Assembly: GCA_003158475.1 (NCBI GenBank) | Contig: PMJR01000066.1 | Coordinates: 1-62,258, forward strand | From: Ignavibacteriota bacterium | GTDB lineage: Bacteria; Bacteroidota; Ignavibacteria; UBA10030; UBA6906 | Length of the DNA stretch: 62,258 nt | Direction of reading: 5' to 3' | In this document: positions 8,366 to 16,519 of the stretch, one piece after another | Layout: the number at the start of each line of letters is the position of its first letter | How positions within the stretch are numbered: position 1 is the stretch's first letter | Notes under the pieces: model-generated | Database searches by the model: none | Seen by the model: the letters and a program-made list of their open reading frames with translations, nothing else | What the model was told of the DNA's origin: nothing | Made by a program: the position numbers and the translations under genes

Positions 8366-8697
8366 ATTCCTCCAGAAACGCAGTCACGATACGGCAACGC
8401 CGCACTCTCTTCTTCTCACGACGGGGAACGTGGTCCCGACATTTCGCGACAGTGATCTTTTCCTTTAGGTGGGACAATGTGACAACTGTTGGAAGATGTT
8501 CCTGGTGACAGTTCGGTAAACCGGGTGCAGGAAAGCAGTGAGGTGTGAAAGAACACGTAAATCTCGCCTGGTTTTTTCTATTGGAAAAACACAGAATCAA
8601 TCCGGGCTGTATGTACCTCTTTCTGTCGTGGAGGAATCTATGTAAAGATAACAATTAACGAGTGATCGTCAACGATAAACGGCAGAATGGATTATCG
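8366..8697. other. Intergenic region between two minus-strand operons
   Basis: It contains the leader of the GT9 gene and the 3' end of the metal-efflux operon. A 7-bp inverted repeat (ACGATAA 8672-8678 with TTATCGT 8692-8698) directly follows the DUF190 stop on the minus strand and could be a weak transcript end. No ORF of note and no RNA gene were recognised. Confidence 0.4.
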
Positions 8698-8997
8698 TCA
8701 CAGCCGTTCGACGCGTTTGGCGACAATAAGTCCTCCTTTAATGACTTCTTTGATGTGGGGGAGCACGCCCCGGACCTTTTCTTCATCGTCCACAAAAAGG
8801 ATCATGATGGGTCCCTCGTCCACAGTGCCGATCCCCTTGGTGTGATGGAGATGATGTTTCTGGCCGTACCCCATCACCGCGGGGAAGACCGAAGCGCCCA
8901 TGATCCCGTGATGCATGAGATACCGCATGATGTACTCGTCCATCCGTTTGTCCTGATGCAGGTCGTCTTCGTCGAGGAACATCGTGACTTCAAGCAT
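8698..8997 (-). CDS. DUF190 family PII-like protein
   Basis: The 99-residue protein (start ATG 8997) matches DUF190 (PF02641, GlnB-like fold): [37 protein letters not shown], then [13 protein letters not shown] and [24 protein letters not shown]. The histidine-rich HHLHHT turn sits where PII-like proteins carry their ligand or metal-responsive loop. Its start codon overlaps the stop of the upstream CzcA-type pump gene by 8 nt (ATGCTTGA), so the two are translationally coupled. PII-like proteins usually regulate partner membrane proteins, which suggests control of the efflux pump; this is inference. It is the last gene of the operon. Confidence 0.8.
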   Translation of the reverse strand: MLEVTMFLDEDDLHQDKRMDEYIMRYLMHHGIMGASVFPAVMGYGQKHHLHHTKGIGTVDEGPIMILFVDDEEKVRGVLPHIKEVIKGGLIVAKRVERL

Positions 8998-11900
8998 GAA
9001 CGTCTCCTTTTCCGTTGCGGAAGAGAATAAGGTAGAGAGCCGGGAGCGTGACAACGGTGAGGAACAACGCCGATGTCAATCCTCCCACAATCACCGTGGC
9101 GAGGGGACGTTGTACGTCCGATCCGATGCCCGTCGCACGCGCGGCCGGAATCAGCCCCAGGAGGGCGAGGAACATCGTCATCAGGTTCGGCCGGAGCTGG
9201 ATGATGGCTGCCTTCCGAACGGCATCTGCGACCGTGCATCCCTCGTCGTCGATCAGCCGGTTCGTCCTGGAGACGAACAACACGCCGGCGATGATCGACA
9301 CCCCGAAGAGGGATATGAACCCGACTCCGGCCGACACATTGAAGCTGTAACCCCGCAGCATCAGTGCGACGATTCCGCCCGCCAGGGCGAGCGGGATCCC
9401 GGCCATGGCGATGGCCACGTGCCGTAGGTTCCTGTAGAGCAGGAAAAGGATCAGGAAAATCATCCCGATGGTGAGCGGGATGACCACCGCGAGTCGCGCC
9501 GCAGCGCGGGAGAGGTTTTCGAACTGCCCCCCCCAGTCGAACGTGTATCCCTTCGGAAGCGTGACGGCCTGTGCCACCCGGTCCCTGGCCTCCGCAACGA
9601 AGCTCCCCTGATCGCGGCCGCGTATGTTCGTCCGGACCGATATCTGCCGCCTGCCATCCTCACGTTGTATGATCGTGGGCCCGTCGACCAGCCTGATTTC
9701 CGCCAGTTGCGACATCGCGGCGCGGGCCCCGGAAGGGGTCACCACAGTCATCCTCTTCACCGCGTCCACAGAGCTACGGAATTCAGACGAATACCGGACC
9801 ACGATGTCGAACCGGCGCTCGCCGTCGTAGAATTTGCTGACCGGCCTTCCCCCGACCGCCGCCTCGATCATCTTCTGGATATCGCTGACATTGACGCCGA
9901 ACCTTGCCGCCGCGGTCCTGTCGATTTCCACGGAGAGCTGCGCCTGGTTCCCTTCCTGCTCGATCCCCGATTCACTTGCGCCGGGGACGGACCGAATGAT
10001 CGCGAGGACCGAGTCCGCCTCCCGCCTCATCAGGTCGAGGTCCTCGCCGCTGATCAGGACCGCGAGATCGGCGACGCTCCCGGTGACCGCTTCGGTGACA
10101 TTGTCGAGGATCGGCTGTGAAAAGGAGAAGAGCGCACCCGGGATCGCCTGCTCGAGTTCGGACTTTATCCGCAGGAGGAGTTCCTTCTTGCTCACCGCCT
10201 TCGTCCAGCGGGAATAGTCTTCCAGTCCTACAAAGATCTCCAGCCGGTTTGGTCCGTACGGATCGGTTCCGTCGTCGTTGCGCCCGAGCTGGGTGAGGAC
10301 CACGTTGACCTGGGGATGGGCGCTGATCAGTTTCCTGATCACGGGGGTGTACTTGCCGGCCTCGCTGAGCGAAATTCCCACAGGGAAGAAGCAGCGTATG
10401 TTGAAGGATCCCTCGTCAAGTTCCGGGAGAAACTCGGTGCCGATGGAATGCGCCCCCGTCAACACGACCACGATCACGATGGCGGTCGCAGCCAGGACCG
10501 TGATCCAGGGGCGCCTGAGCACACGGCTGATCGTTCGTTCGTACCGCTGCTCGATCCAGGCGTACGCCGGGTTGTGCCACTCGATGTGCACCGGGCCTGC
10601 AGATTCGAAATGGCGACGGTAGAACATCGTCATCAGGACAGGGATCACCGTCAGCGCAAGCAACAGCGACCCGGTGATCGCGAACGCCAGAGTGTAGGCC
10701 ATGGGGGAGAAGAGCTTCCCCTCGACGCGCTGGAAGGAGAATATCGGCAGGTAGGCGAGTATGATAATGGCGATTGAAAAGAATATCTCCCGGCCTACCT
10801 CCTGCGCCGACGTCAGTGTGAACCGGATGATCCCCTCCCCCCGGTCGGCCGGGGTGGCGTCGCGGTAGCGTCGCATGATGTTCTCCACCATGACGACCGC
10901 CCCGTCGACGATGATCCCGAAGTCGATCGCGCCCAGGGAGAGGAGATTGGCGGGGATCCCCGTCAGGCGCATCATCGAGAATGCGAAAAGCATCGACACG
11001 GGGATCGTTGTGGCGACCACGAGCGCCGACCGCACGCTTCCGATGAAGAAGATCAGGACGATCAGGACGATGGAGATCCCCTCGAAGAGCGTTCCGGAGA
11101 CCGTGTCGATCGTGTAATCGACGAGCTGGCTCCGGTCATAGGTGATGCGGAGCGAAACGCCCGCCGGAAGATCGTTATCGTTGATCTCGCGCACCTTCTT
11201 CTTCAGAGCCTCGACAACGGCGGAGGGGTTTTCGCCCCTCCGCATGGCGACAAGCCCCTGGATCCCCGAAGAAACATCCTCGATCGTACCATCACTCCCG
11301 CGGATCGCATATCCCAGGGCCCCGGTAGGAGGGAGAGGGAATTCCTCCACGGTGCCGATATTCCTGATGAACACGGGGACGCCGTGCTGGACGGTGAGGA
11401 CGATGTTCTCGATGTCCTCCCTGTTCCTTATCGCGCCGATGCTCCTGACGGCGAATGCCTGCCCGCCCCTCTGGATGATATTCCCGCCGGTGTTCAGGTT
11501 GTTCGAGGTGACGGCATCGATGACGTTTTGGATCGTAATGTTGTACTGCTGAAGCCTGTCGGGGGAGGTTATGACGTGATACTGCTTCACCAGCCCCCCG
11601 AAATTGATAACATCGGCGACGCCCGGAACCTGAAGGAGTCTGGGGATGATGACCCAGTCCTGGAGCGTCCGGAGTTCCATCGGTGTGTGTTCATCGGTCG
11701 ATTCAATCACATAGCGGAAAATCTCTCCGACGGGGCCGGTCAACGGTCCGAGTGCGGGATTGACGCCGTCCGGGAGGACGGCATCGCCGAGTTTTTCAAG
11801 CACCCGCTGGCGTGCGAAATAGTCGTCGGTACCGTCTTCGAATGTAAGCTGAATGACCGAGAGGCCGAATATCGTTTTGGACCGGCGCGTGAGCACGCGG

Positions 11901-12130
11901 GGGACCGAGTTCAGAGCTCGTTCCAGCGGCTCGGTGATCTGCTGTTCGACTTCCGTCGCGGCGCGGCCGGGGAACAGCGTGATAACGGTAACCTGGGTGT
12001 CTCCGACATCGGGATATGCCTCCTTCTGAAGCTGGATCCAGGAGAAGACGCCGGTCGCGGCGATCGCCACGACGAGCCCGATCGTCGCGAGGCGCTGGTT
12101 GAGGGCAAAGGTGAGGAGCTGACGTATCAT
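8990..12130 (-). CDS. czcA: CzcA/CusA-type heavy-metal efflux RND pump
   Basis: At 1046 residues this has the full length of an HME-RND transporter: TM1 near residues 12-32, a first periplasmic domain ([12 protein letters not shown]-like [20 protein letters not shown]), TM4 with the family motif [15 protein letters not shown] at residues 403-417, a second periplasmic loop, and TM10-12 at the end. The D-FG-x-x-VDGA-VEN form of TM4 is that of divalent-cation (Co/Zn/Cd/Ni) pumps more than Cu/Ag pumps. It would work as a proton antiporter in the inner membrane with the adaptor and outer-membrane channel encoded just upstream, separated from the adaptor by a 28-bp repeat array. The metal cannot be named with certainty. 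Confidence 0.93.
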   Translation of the reverse strand: MIRQLLTFALNQRLATIGLVVAIAATGVFSWIQLQKEAYPDVGDTQVTVITLFPGRAATEVEQQITEPLERALNSVPRVLTRRSKTIFGLSVIQLTFEDGTDDYFARQRVLEKLGDAVLPDGVNPALGPLTGPVGEIFRYVIESTDEHTPMELRTLQDWVIIPRLLQVPGVADVINFGGLVKQYHVITSPDRLQQYNITIQNVIDAVTSNNLNTGGNIIQRGGQAFAVRSIGAIRNREDIENIVLTVQHGVPVFIRNIGTVEEFPLPPTGALGYAIRGSDGTIEDVSSGIQGLVAMRRGENPSAVVEALKKKVREINDNDLPAGVSLRITYDRSQLVDYTIDTVSGTLFEGISIVLIVLIFFIGSVRSALVVATTIPVSMLFAFSMMRLTGIPANLLSLGAIDFGIIVDGAVVMVENIMRRYRDATPADRGEGIIRFTLTSAQEVGREIFFSIAIIILAYLPIFSFQRVEGKLFSPMAYTLAFAITGSLLLALTVIPVLMTMFYRRHFESAGPVHIEWHNPAYAWIEQRYERTISRVLRRPWITVLAATAIVIVVVLTGAHSIGTEFLPELDEGSFNIRCFFPVGISLSEAGKYTPVIRKLISAHPQVNVVLTQLGRNDDGTDPYGPNRLEIFVGLEDYSRWTKAVSKKELLLRIKSELEQAIPGALFSFSQPILDNVTEAVTGSVADLAVLISGEDLDLMRREADSVLAIIRSVPGASESGIEQEGNQAQLSVEIDRTAAARFGVNVSDIQKMIEAAVGGRPVSKFYDGERRFDIVVRYSSEFRSSVDAVKRMTVVTPSGARAAMSQLAEIRLVDGPTIIQREDGRRQISVRTNIRGRDQGSFVAEARDRVAQAVTLPKGYTFDWGGQFENLSRAAARLAVVIPLTIGMIFLILFLLYRNLRHVAIAMAGIPLALAGGIVALMLRGYSFNVSAGVGFISLFGVSIIAGVLFVSRTNRLIDDEGCTVADAVRKAAIIQLRPNLMTMFLALLGLIPAARATGIGSDVQRPLATVIVGGLTSALFLTVVTLPALYLILFRNGKGDVHA

Positions 12131-12150
12131 TGGCTATTCCCGCCGGTTAT

Positions 12151-12227
12151 TCCCGCCTAAAATCGGCGGGATTGTTACTCCCGCCTGAAATCAGCGTGAT
12201 TATTACTCCCGCCTGAATTCAGCGGGA
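12151..12227. repeat. Tandem palindromic repeat, three 28-bp units
   Basis: Three copies of a ~21-bp imperfect palindrome, roughly CCCGCCTGAAATCAGCGGG, start at 12151, 12179 and 12207, exactly 28 bp apart, with ATTGTTAC/ATTATTAC spacers. The array lies between the adaptor and pump genes inside the efflux operon. A similar element occurs at 28850-28870. Each unit could form a hairpin in the mRNA and tune expression of the downstream pump relative to the adaptor. Confidence 0.75.
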
Positions 12228-12230
12228 CTC

Positions 12231-13226
12231 TTAGTACCCGAAACTCAGGCCCTTGAGGAGCATGGCTCCGTCGGTGACCACCCGTTCGCCGTCCGAGAGA
12301 CCCTTCAGCACGATCACGTCCCCCGCCCCGGAGGAACCTATGGTGATCTGGCGGCGCACGAACTCCGAGTCATTGAGTTGTATGAAGGCGTAGTCCGCCC
12401 CCTCGACGGTCACCACGCCTGATGCGGGCAAGAGCACGATCCCGCTTATCGGATCTCCGAAATCGACGCGGGCGAACATTCCCGGGAGGATCCGGCCCCT
12501 GGGATTGGGCATGGAGACACGCACCTTGACCGTGCGGGTGACAGGATCGACAACCTCGCCGATTGCGTCCGCCCGCCCCCGGAACTTCCCGTCGGGGAAT
12601 GACGCGAGCTGTATCGGGACATCTTCCCCTCTCTGCACCTCGTTGAGTTGCGATTCGGGGACGTCGCACATGAGCCATGCCGTCCCCGGGGGGATTGTGT
12701 CAAACTCCGGGGGGTTATACCCCAGGCCCCGAAGCTTCGATTCGCTCTCCGCCATCGCCGCCTTGGCGGTCGCCGCCTCGTTCTCGGCTTCGTTCAGATC
12801 TTTCGCCGTCGCGGCCTGGTTCTGAAACATGTCCTTGATCCTTGAGAGATTCTTGGAGGCGCGCGCGACGTTCGCGCTCGCCTGGCGGTACTGGGAATAA
12901 AGCGACGTGACGTCCGGCGAGTCGAACATCACGATCCTGTCGTTCGAGCTCAGTCCGGGCACAATGCTCGCGACGACCCGGGCGGGGGCGATGACGGGAA
13001 TGGTGGCGGTCCGTTTTTCCACCATCGCGGATGTGATCCGGCTGAGTCCGGGACTCCCCGACGGGAACCTGATACTTGTCCCGCCCTCGTTCACTTCCGC
13101 GCGCCGCGAGGTTTGCTGGTGGCGAGAGGCGGCCATGTCGTCGCCGTTGCAACCGCACATGAGTGCCGCGCCTGCCAGGATGCACGGGAGGGTCTGCATA
13201 AGAGTGAAGAGACGAGTGGCGTTCAT
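12231..13226 (-). CDS. czcB: Periplasmic adaptor (membrane fusion) lipoprotein of the metal efflux system
   Basis: The 331-residue protein begins with a lipoprotein-type signal (ILAGAALMCGCNGDD) and has the adaptor layout: a lipoyl/β-barrel segment (VIAPARVVASIVPGLSSNDRIVMFDSPD), an α-hairpin (YRQASANVARASKNLSRIKDMFQNQAATAKDLNEAENEAAT), then β-barrel and membrane-proximal domains (ILPGMFARVDFG, VLKGLSDGERVVTDGAMLLKG). It links the inner-membrane pump to the outer-membrane channel. ATG 13226 is chosen because GAAGGA precedes it by 7 nt; it begins 11 nt after the channel gene stop. The lipoyl half is short compared with CusB, typical of CzcB-type adaptors in Bacteroidota. Confidence 0.85.
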   Translation of the reverse strand: MNATRLFTLMQTLPCILAGAALMCGCNGDDMAASRHQQTSRRAEVNEGGTSIRFPSGSPGLSRITSAMVEKRTATIPVIAPARVVASIVPGLSSNDRIVMFDSPDVTSLYSQYRQASANVARASKNLSRIKDMFQNQAATAKDLNEAENEAATAKAAMAESESKLRGLGYNPPEFDTIPPGTAWLMCDVPESQLNEVQRGEDVPIQLASFPDGKFRGRADAIGEVVDPVTRTVKVRVSMPNPRGRILPGMFARVDFGDPISGIVLLPASGVVTVEGADYAFIQLNDSEFVRRQITIGSSGAGDVIVLKGLSDGERVVTDGAMLLKGLSFGY

Positions 13227-13237
13227 GGTGATGTCCT

Positions 13238-14515
13238 TCAAGGCTGGAAAAGGTCTGTTCCTGTGACGTAGTTGAGCATTTCCATCGCGTCGGCACGGTC
13301 GTTCCCGAGCTGGTTCATCTGGAGCATGCTCGTGCGGTACGACTCGATGAAATCCGTAAACTCGATGACGCTCATGTTCCTTTTCTGGTAATTCGCAATC
13401 ATGCCGTCCACGAGCTCGCGGTACTGGAGCGGGAACCTCCGGTCGAACGAGCGGTACAGGCGTTCCAGGTCCGAAGCTCTTCGCAGGGCGGCGGCCACCT
13501 CCTCCAGCACCGACGCACGGTAATTGTCGTGCACCGCCCTGTCCGCCTCCAGCGTCCTGGCGGATACATCGATGTTCCCCTGGTTCCTGTTGAACAAGGG
13601 GAGATCGATCGAGAACGTGAGGGCATAGTAATCGGGGATGTAGCTGCCGGCACGGGACCAGAGGCCGCCTACCGTCAGGTCGGGCGTCGCCAGGGATTTC
13701 TGGTACTCCAGGTTGGCTTCCTCCCGCAGCACCGTGCCGTTCGCCTTCCTGAGGTCCGGCCGGTTCGCGAGTGCCGCAGCGGCGACGTCGGCGTACTGCA
13801 AAGAGTCCGGCCTGAACATTTCAAGCCGTTCGGCGTTGATTTTGGGGATGTAGATTTTCCGCACGCCCGCAGTGTCGCGGAGAAGCACCCGCAGGCTTGA
13901 CTCTATATCTGCGACCTTCCCGAGGAGGCCGAGACGCTCGTTCTGAAGCGAAAAGAGGAGCGATTTCAGCCGGAGGAGCTCCGCCAGGAGTATGGACCGT
14001 CTTTCGTACACGCCTTCGGTGACTGTCACGGTCTTCGTCAGCGTGGCGATGCTTTCGTCGTAGAAGCCGAGGGACTGGTGAAGGTAGTAGAGATCGTACA
14101 GATCGGTCCGCAGCTTGAGTTTGAGGGCCCGCATGACGTCATAGAAATCGTTGCCTGCATTCTCCGCATCGATTTCGGCGAGGCGGACCTGCTTGCCGCG
14201 TTTCCCCGCCAGGAGGAGGAGCTGCTGGATCTGGACCCCCGAATTCCCGCTGGCGGAAACGTCGAACCACCGCCCCGTATACTGGTTATGGATGTTCTGT
14301 TCGACGGAGAGGTTCGGGTTGTTCCAGAGCCCCGCCTGCGAGACGGCAGCCCGGGCGGCATCGATGTTGAACCTCGCGGCGACGAGCTGCAGGTTCCTCT
14401 GGAGGAACTGCTGTTCCGCGTCCTGAACGGCAATACGGATCGTGTCCGCCTGAGAGAATGCTCCCCGCGGTGCCAGCATGCACATGACCCACATCAGGGG
14501 AAGAATGCGGCGCAT
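13238..14515 (-). CDS. czcC: TolC/CzcC-family outer-membrane efflux channel
   Basis: The 425-residue protein starts at ATG 14515 with a signal peptide (ILPLMWVMCMLAPRGAFSQ) and shows two homologous outer-membrane-efflux-protein halves rich in long coiled helices: AARFNIDAARAAVSQAGLWNNPNLSVEQN in the first and NRPDLRKANGTVLREEANLEYQKSLATPDLTVGG in the second. The NxR/PDLR and TPDLTVG motifs are typical of CzcC/CusC proteins. It would form the trimeric exit duct of the tripartite metal pump. Gene order C-B-A matches czc/cus operons. A longer frame upstream lacks a signal peptide at its start and was not used. Confidence 0.87.
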   Translation of the reverse strand: MRRILPLMWVMCMLAPRGAFSQADTIRIAVQDAEQQFLQRNLQLVAARFNIDAARAAVSQAGLWNNPNLSVEQNIHNQYTGRWFDVSASGNSGVQIQQLLLLAGKRGKQVRLAEIDAENAGNDFYDVMRALKLKLRTDLYDLYYLHQSLGFYDESIATLTKTVTVTEGVYERRSILLAELLRLKSLLFSLQNERLGLLGKVADIESSLRVLLRDTAGVRKIYIPKINAERLEMFRPDSLQYADVAAAALANRPDLRKANGTVLREEANLEYQKSLATPDLTVGGLWSRAGSYIPDYYALTFSIDLPLFNRNQGNIDVSARTLEADRAVHDNYRASVLEEVAAALRRASDLERLYRSFDRRFPLQYRELVDGMIANYQKRNMSVIEFTDFIESYRTSMLQMNQLGNDRADAMEMLNYVTGTDLFQP

Positions 14516-14665
14516 AGAATCAATCTCTTTGTGGTTAATGACAACTCGCTGCAGTGTGCGCGTACGGTCCGCGCGGTAGGCACCCATGTCATGAGGGGAG
14601 GCATGAGGGCGTGACCGCTCAGTGGACCGGCACGTGCACAGGATATCGCGGGGGAGGGGAGCGGA

Positions 14666-15040
14666 CTAAATGAGGAGCGCGCGGAGCTTGATATGGAGTG
14701 CGTTGACGGCGAAGACCATTTCATAGGAAACAGTCTTCTCGCCTGAGAACATTGACTGACCTACGAGCGAAGAGGCATCCGACTCCGCAGCCAGCGAGGG
14801 GCTGTCCTGGTCGAGTATGAGGCGAACCGGGGAGGGGGGAAATTTTCCCTGTGAGTCGGGTGACGACCGGTCGGGAGAGGGGATCGACCCGTACGGCGCC
14901 GAGGCGGCATCGTCGTCGTGTATGACGTAGTTGGAAGAGAAGATGTCGTCAAGATTTGCCGCATCTGCAAACAACGTGGCGGCGAACGCCCAGCTCACGA
15001 TCAGAAAAAGCCTGGAGCGCCGTTTGACGAATCGATTCAT
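14666..15040 (-). CDS. Small secreted protein heading the efflux operon, unknown function
   Basis: The 124-residue frame starts at ATG 15040 with a signal peptide (LFLIVSWAFAATLFADA), followed by an Asp/Ser/Pro-rich low-complexity middle (DDDAASAPYGSIPSPDRSSPDSQG) and a short hydrophobic end (VSYEMVFAVNALHIKLRALLI). It is 150 nt upstream of the channel gene and co-directional, so it probably shares the promoter in 15041-15254. Asp-rich segments may bind cations. No family is recognised; small periplasmic proteins at this place in metal operons are common, so a metal-related role is only a guess. Confidence 0.55.
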   Translation of the reverse strand: MNRFVKRRSRLFLIVSWAFAATLFADAANLDDIFSSNYVIHDDDAASAPYGSIPSPDRSSPDSQGKFPPSPVRLILDQDSPSLAAESDASSLVGQSMFSGEKTVSYEMVFAVNALHIKLRALLI

Positions 15041-15120
15041 GAAAACAGGATGATTGACGGTGAGAACATCCGGAACAGGCAAATGTACTATACAGGGAGA
15101 ACATTGTCAACGTCTCTCAG

Positions 15121-15184
15121 GTTCCCCGCCCGGGGGAGTTCCCCGCTCGGGGAGTGAAAAATGACTGTTCCGCCTGCGGGACGG
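15121..15184. promoter_or_regulatory. Tandem palindromes in the efflux/hexuronate divergent promoter
   Basis: Two abutting 17-bp palindromic copies, GTTCCCCGCCCGGGGGA (15121-15137) and GTTCCCCGCTCGGGGAG (15138-15154), are followed by a looser third, GTTCCGCCTGCGGGAC (15167-15182). They lie upstream of the -35 of the hexuronate promoter and 80 nt from the start of the minus-strand operon. This is a plausible operator array for either operon. No regulator gene is adjacent. Confidence 0.45.
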
Positions 15185-15191
15185 AAGGGAG

Positions 15192-15220
15192 TTGATTGTT
15201 GGGGGCGTTGGCCCTATTTT
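15192..15220 (+). promoter_or_regulatory. Candidate promoter of the hexuronate operon
   Basis: TTGATT (15192-15197), a 17-nt spacer and TATTTT (15215-15220) fit a housekeeping-sigma promoter, giving a ~28-nt leader before ATG 15255. Confidence 0.5.
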
Positions 15221-15254
15221 ACATTCATTGTACGATACCATCGTCCATAACAAC

Positions 15255-16517
15255 ATGAGACTGGAAAAATACTCTCTCGGCATCGGAGACAGGTTCGGTC
15301 TTCAGGGTACGCACCAGCTACGGGCATTCCGGATGGCGGCGGAGAAAGGGCTGCAGATCTCCCCCGTCTGGAACAAATCAAACCGCGAGCACGCGATCAT
15401 CGGCACGCATCCCTCCGATACGCGCGCGGAGGCGGACGAGGCGGTCAGAGATCTCGGGTGGCGGGGAGCGTACTTCGTTGATGCGGACCATATCGGGGCT
15501 GCGACGGTGGAGAGGTTCATCGACTCGAGCGACTTTTTTACGATCGATGTCGCAGAGTTCATCGGGACGCCCGCCTCGGGGGATGCCGTCAGGACATTTC
15601 TCGGCGCCATGGCGCCCCTTACCGGAGCGATAGTCGTCCCCGGGCTTGACGAGCCGATGAATGTCGATGAGTCGCTCCTCCGCGCAGTTGCCGCCAAATA
15701 CCTTAACGCCGTGAAGGAGGCCGGGCGCGTCTACCGCATGATACTCTCGGGACGGCGCGGGAAGGAGTTCATCCCGGAGGTGTCTCTCGATGAGTCGGAC
15801 GCTCCGCAGTCGCCGGAAGAGCTTCTTTTCATTCTGGGGGCCATCGGCGCGGAGGGGATACCCGTCCGGACGATTGCCCCGAAATTCACAGGTTCATTTC
15901 TGAAGGGGATCGATTACGTCGGGGACAGGGGGGCGTTCGCCCGCGAGTTCGAACAGGACCTCGCAGTCGTTGCATTTGCGGCCGGATCCTTTCATCTTCC
16001 GGGGGACCTCAAGCTCTCGGTCCACACCGGAAGCGACAAGTTCTCCCTCTACCCCCTGATGCACAGGGCGATCAGGAGATTTGACGCCGGTCTCCATCTG
16101 AAGACCGCCGGGACGACGTGGTTGGAAGAGGTGATAGGGCTCGCGGAGGCGGGGGGGGAAGGCCTCCGGGCTGCGAAGGAAATCTATACGCTCTCGCTCG
16201 GCAGGTTCGACGAACTTTGCGGTCCCTATCTCCAGGTCATCAGCATCGACAGGTCGAAGCTCCCTTCTCCGGCGGAAGTGGCAACATGGTCGGGGGACGT
16301 CTTTGCCGGTGCGCTGCGTCACGACCCGGTTCACCCGGGGTTCAACCCGAACTTCCGCCAGCTCATCCATGTCGGTTACAAGGTTGCGGCGGAAATGGGC
16401 CACCGGTTCACAGACCTCCTGCGACACAACGCAGTTCCGGTCGGGAGAAACGTCACGTACAATCTCTACCACCGTCACATCGTGCCGCTGTTCCTGGGAG
16501 CGGGCAACCCGGATTGA
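15255..16517 (+). CDS. uxaE: Tagaturonate/fructuronate epimerase
   Basis: The 420-residue protein matches the UxaE family along its length: MRLEKYSLGIGDRFGLQG at the start, then QISPVWNKSNREHAIIGT, YFVDADHIG, FFTIDVAEFIG, TIAPKFTGSFLKGIDYVGD and LSVHTGSDKFSLYPLMHRA. UxaE interconverts D-tagaturonate and D-fructuronate, which lets galacturonate enter the glucuronate branch through fructuronate. The ATG at 15255 is chosen; the longer reading frame begins with TTG inside the promoter. It is the first gene of a six-gene uronate operon, and its stop is 2 nt before uxaC. Catalytic metal ligands cannot be named from sequence alone, although several conserved His/Asp motifs are present. Confidence 0.9.
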   Translation: MRLEKYSLGIGDRFGLQGTHQLRAFRMAAEKGLQISPVWNKSNREHAIIGTHPSDTRAEADEAVRDLGWRGAYFVDADHIGAATVERFIDSSDFFTIDVAEFIGTPASGDAVRTFLGAMAPLTGAIVVPGLDEPMNVDESLLRAVAAKYLNAVKEAGRVYRMILSGRRGKEFIPEVSLDESDAPQSPEELLFILGAIGAEGIPVRTIAPKFTGSFLKGIDYVGDRGAFAREFEQDLAVVAFAAGSFHLPGDLKLSVHTGSDKFSLYPLMHRAIRRFDAGLHLKTAGTTWLEEVIGLAEAGGEGLRAAKEIYTLSLGRFDELCGPYLQVISIDRSKLPSPAEVATWSGDVFAGALRHDPVHPGFNPNFRQLIHVGYKVAAEMGHRFTDLLRHNAVPVGRNVTYNLYHRHIVPLFLGAGNPD

Positions 16518-16519
16518 GA

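Noticed and set aside
9048-12160. Many long plus-strand frames opposite the efflux pump gene
   Set aside because: They arise from high GC in the antisense of a well-conserved RND gene and are rich in Arg/Pro without domains.
16118-16519. N-terminal extension of the uronate isomerase frame
   Set aside because: It overlaps uxaE in another frame; the isomerase family start is at ATG 16520.
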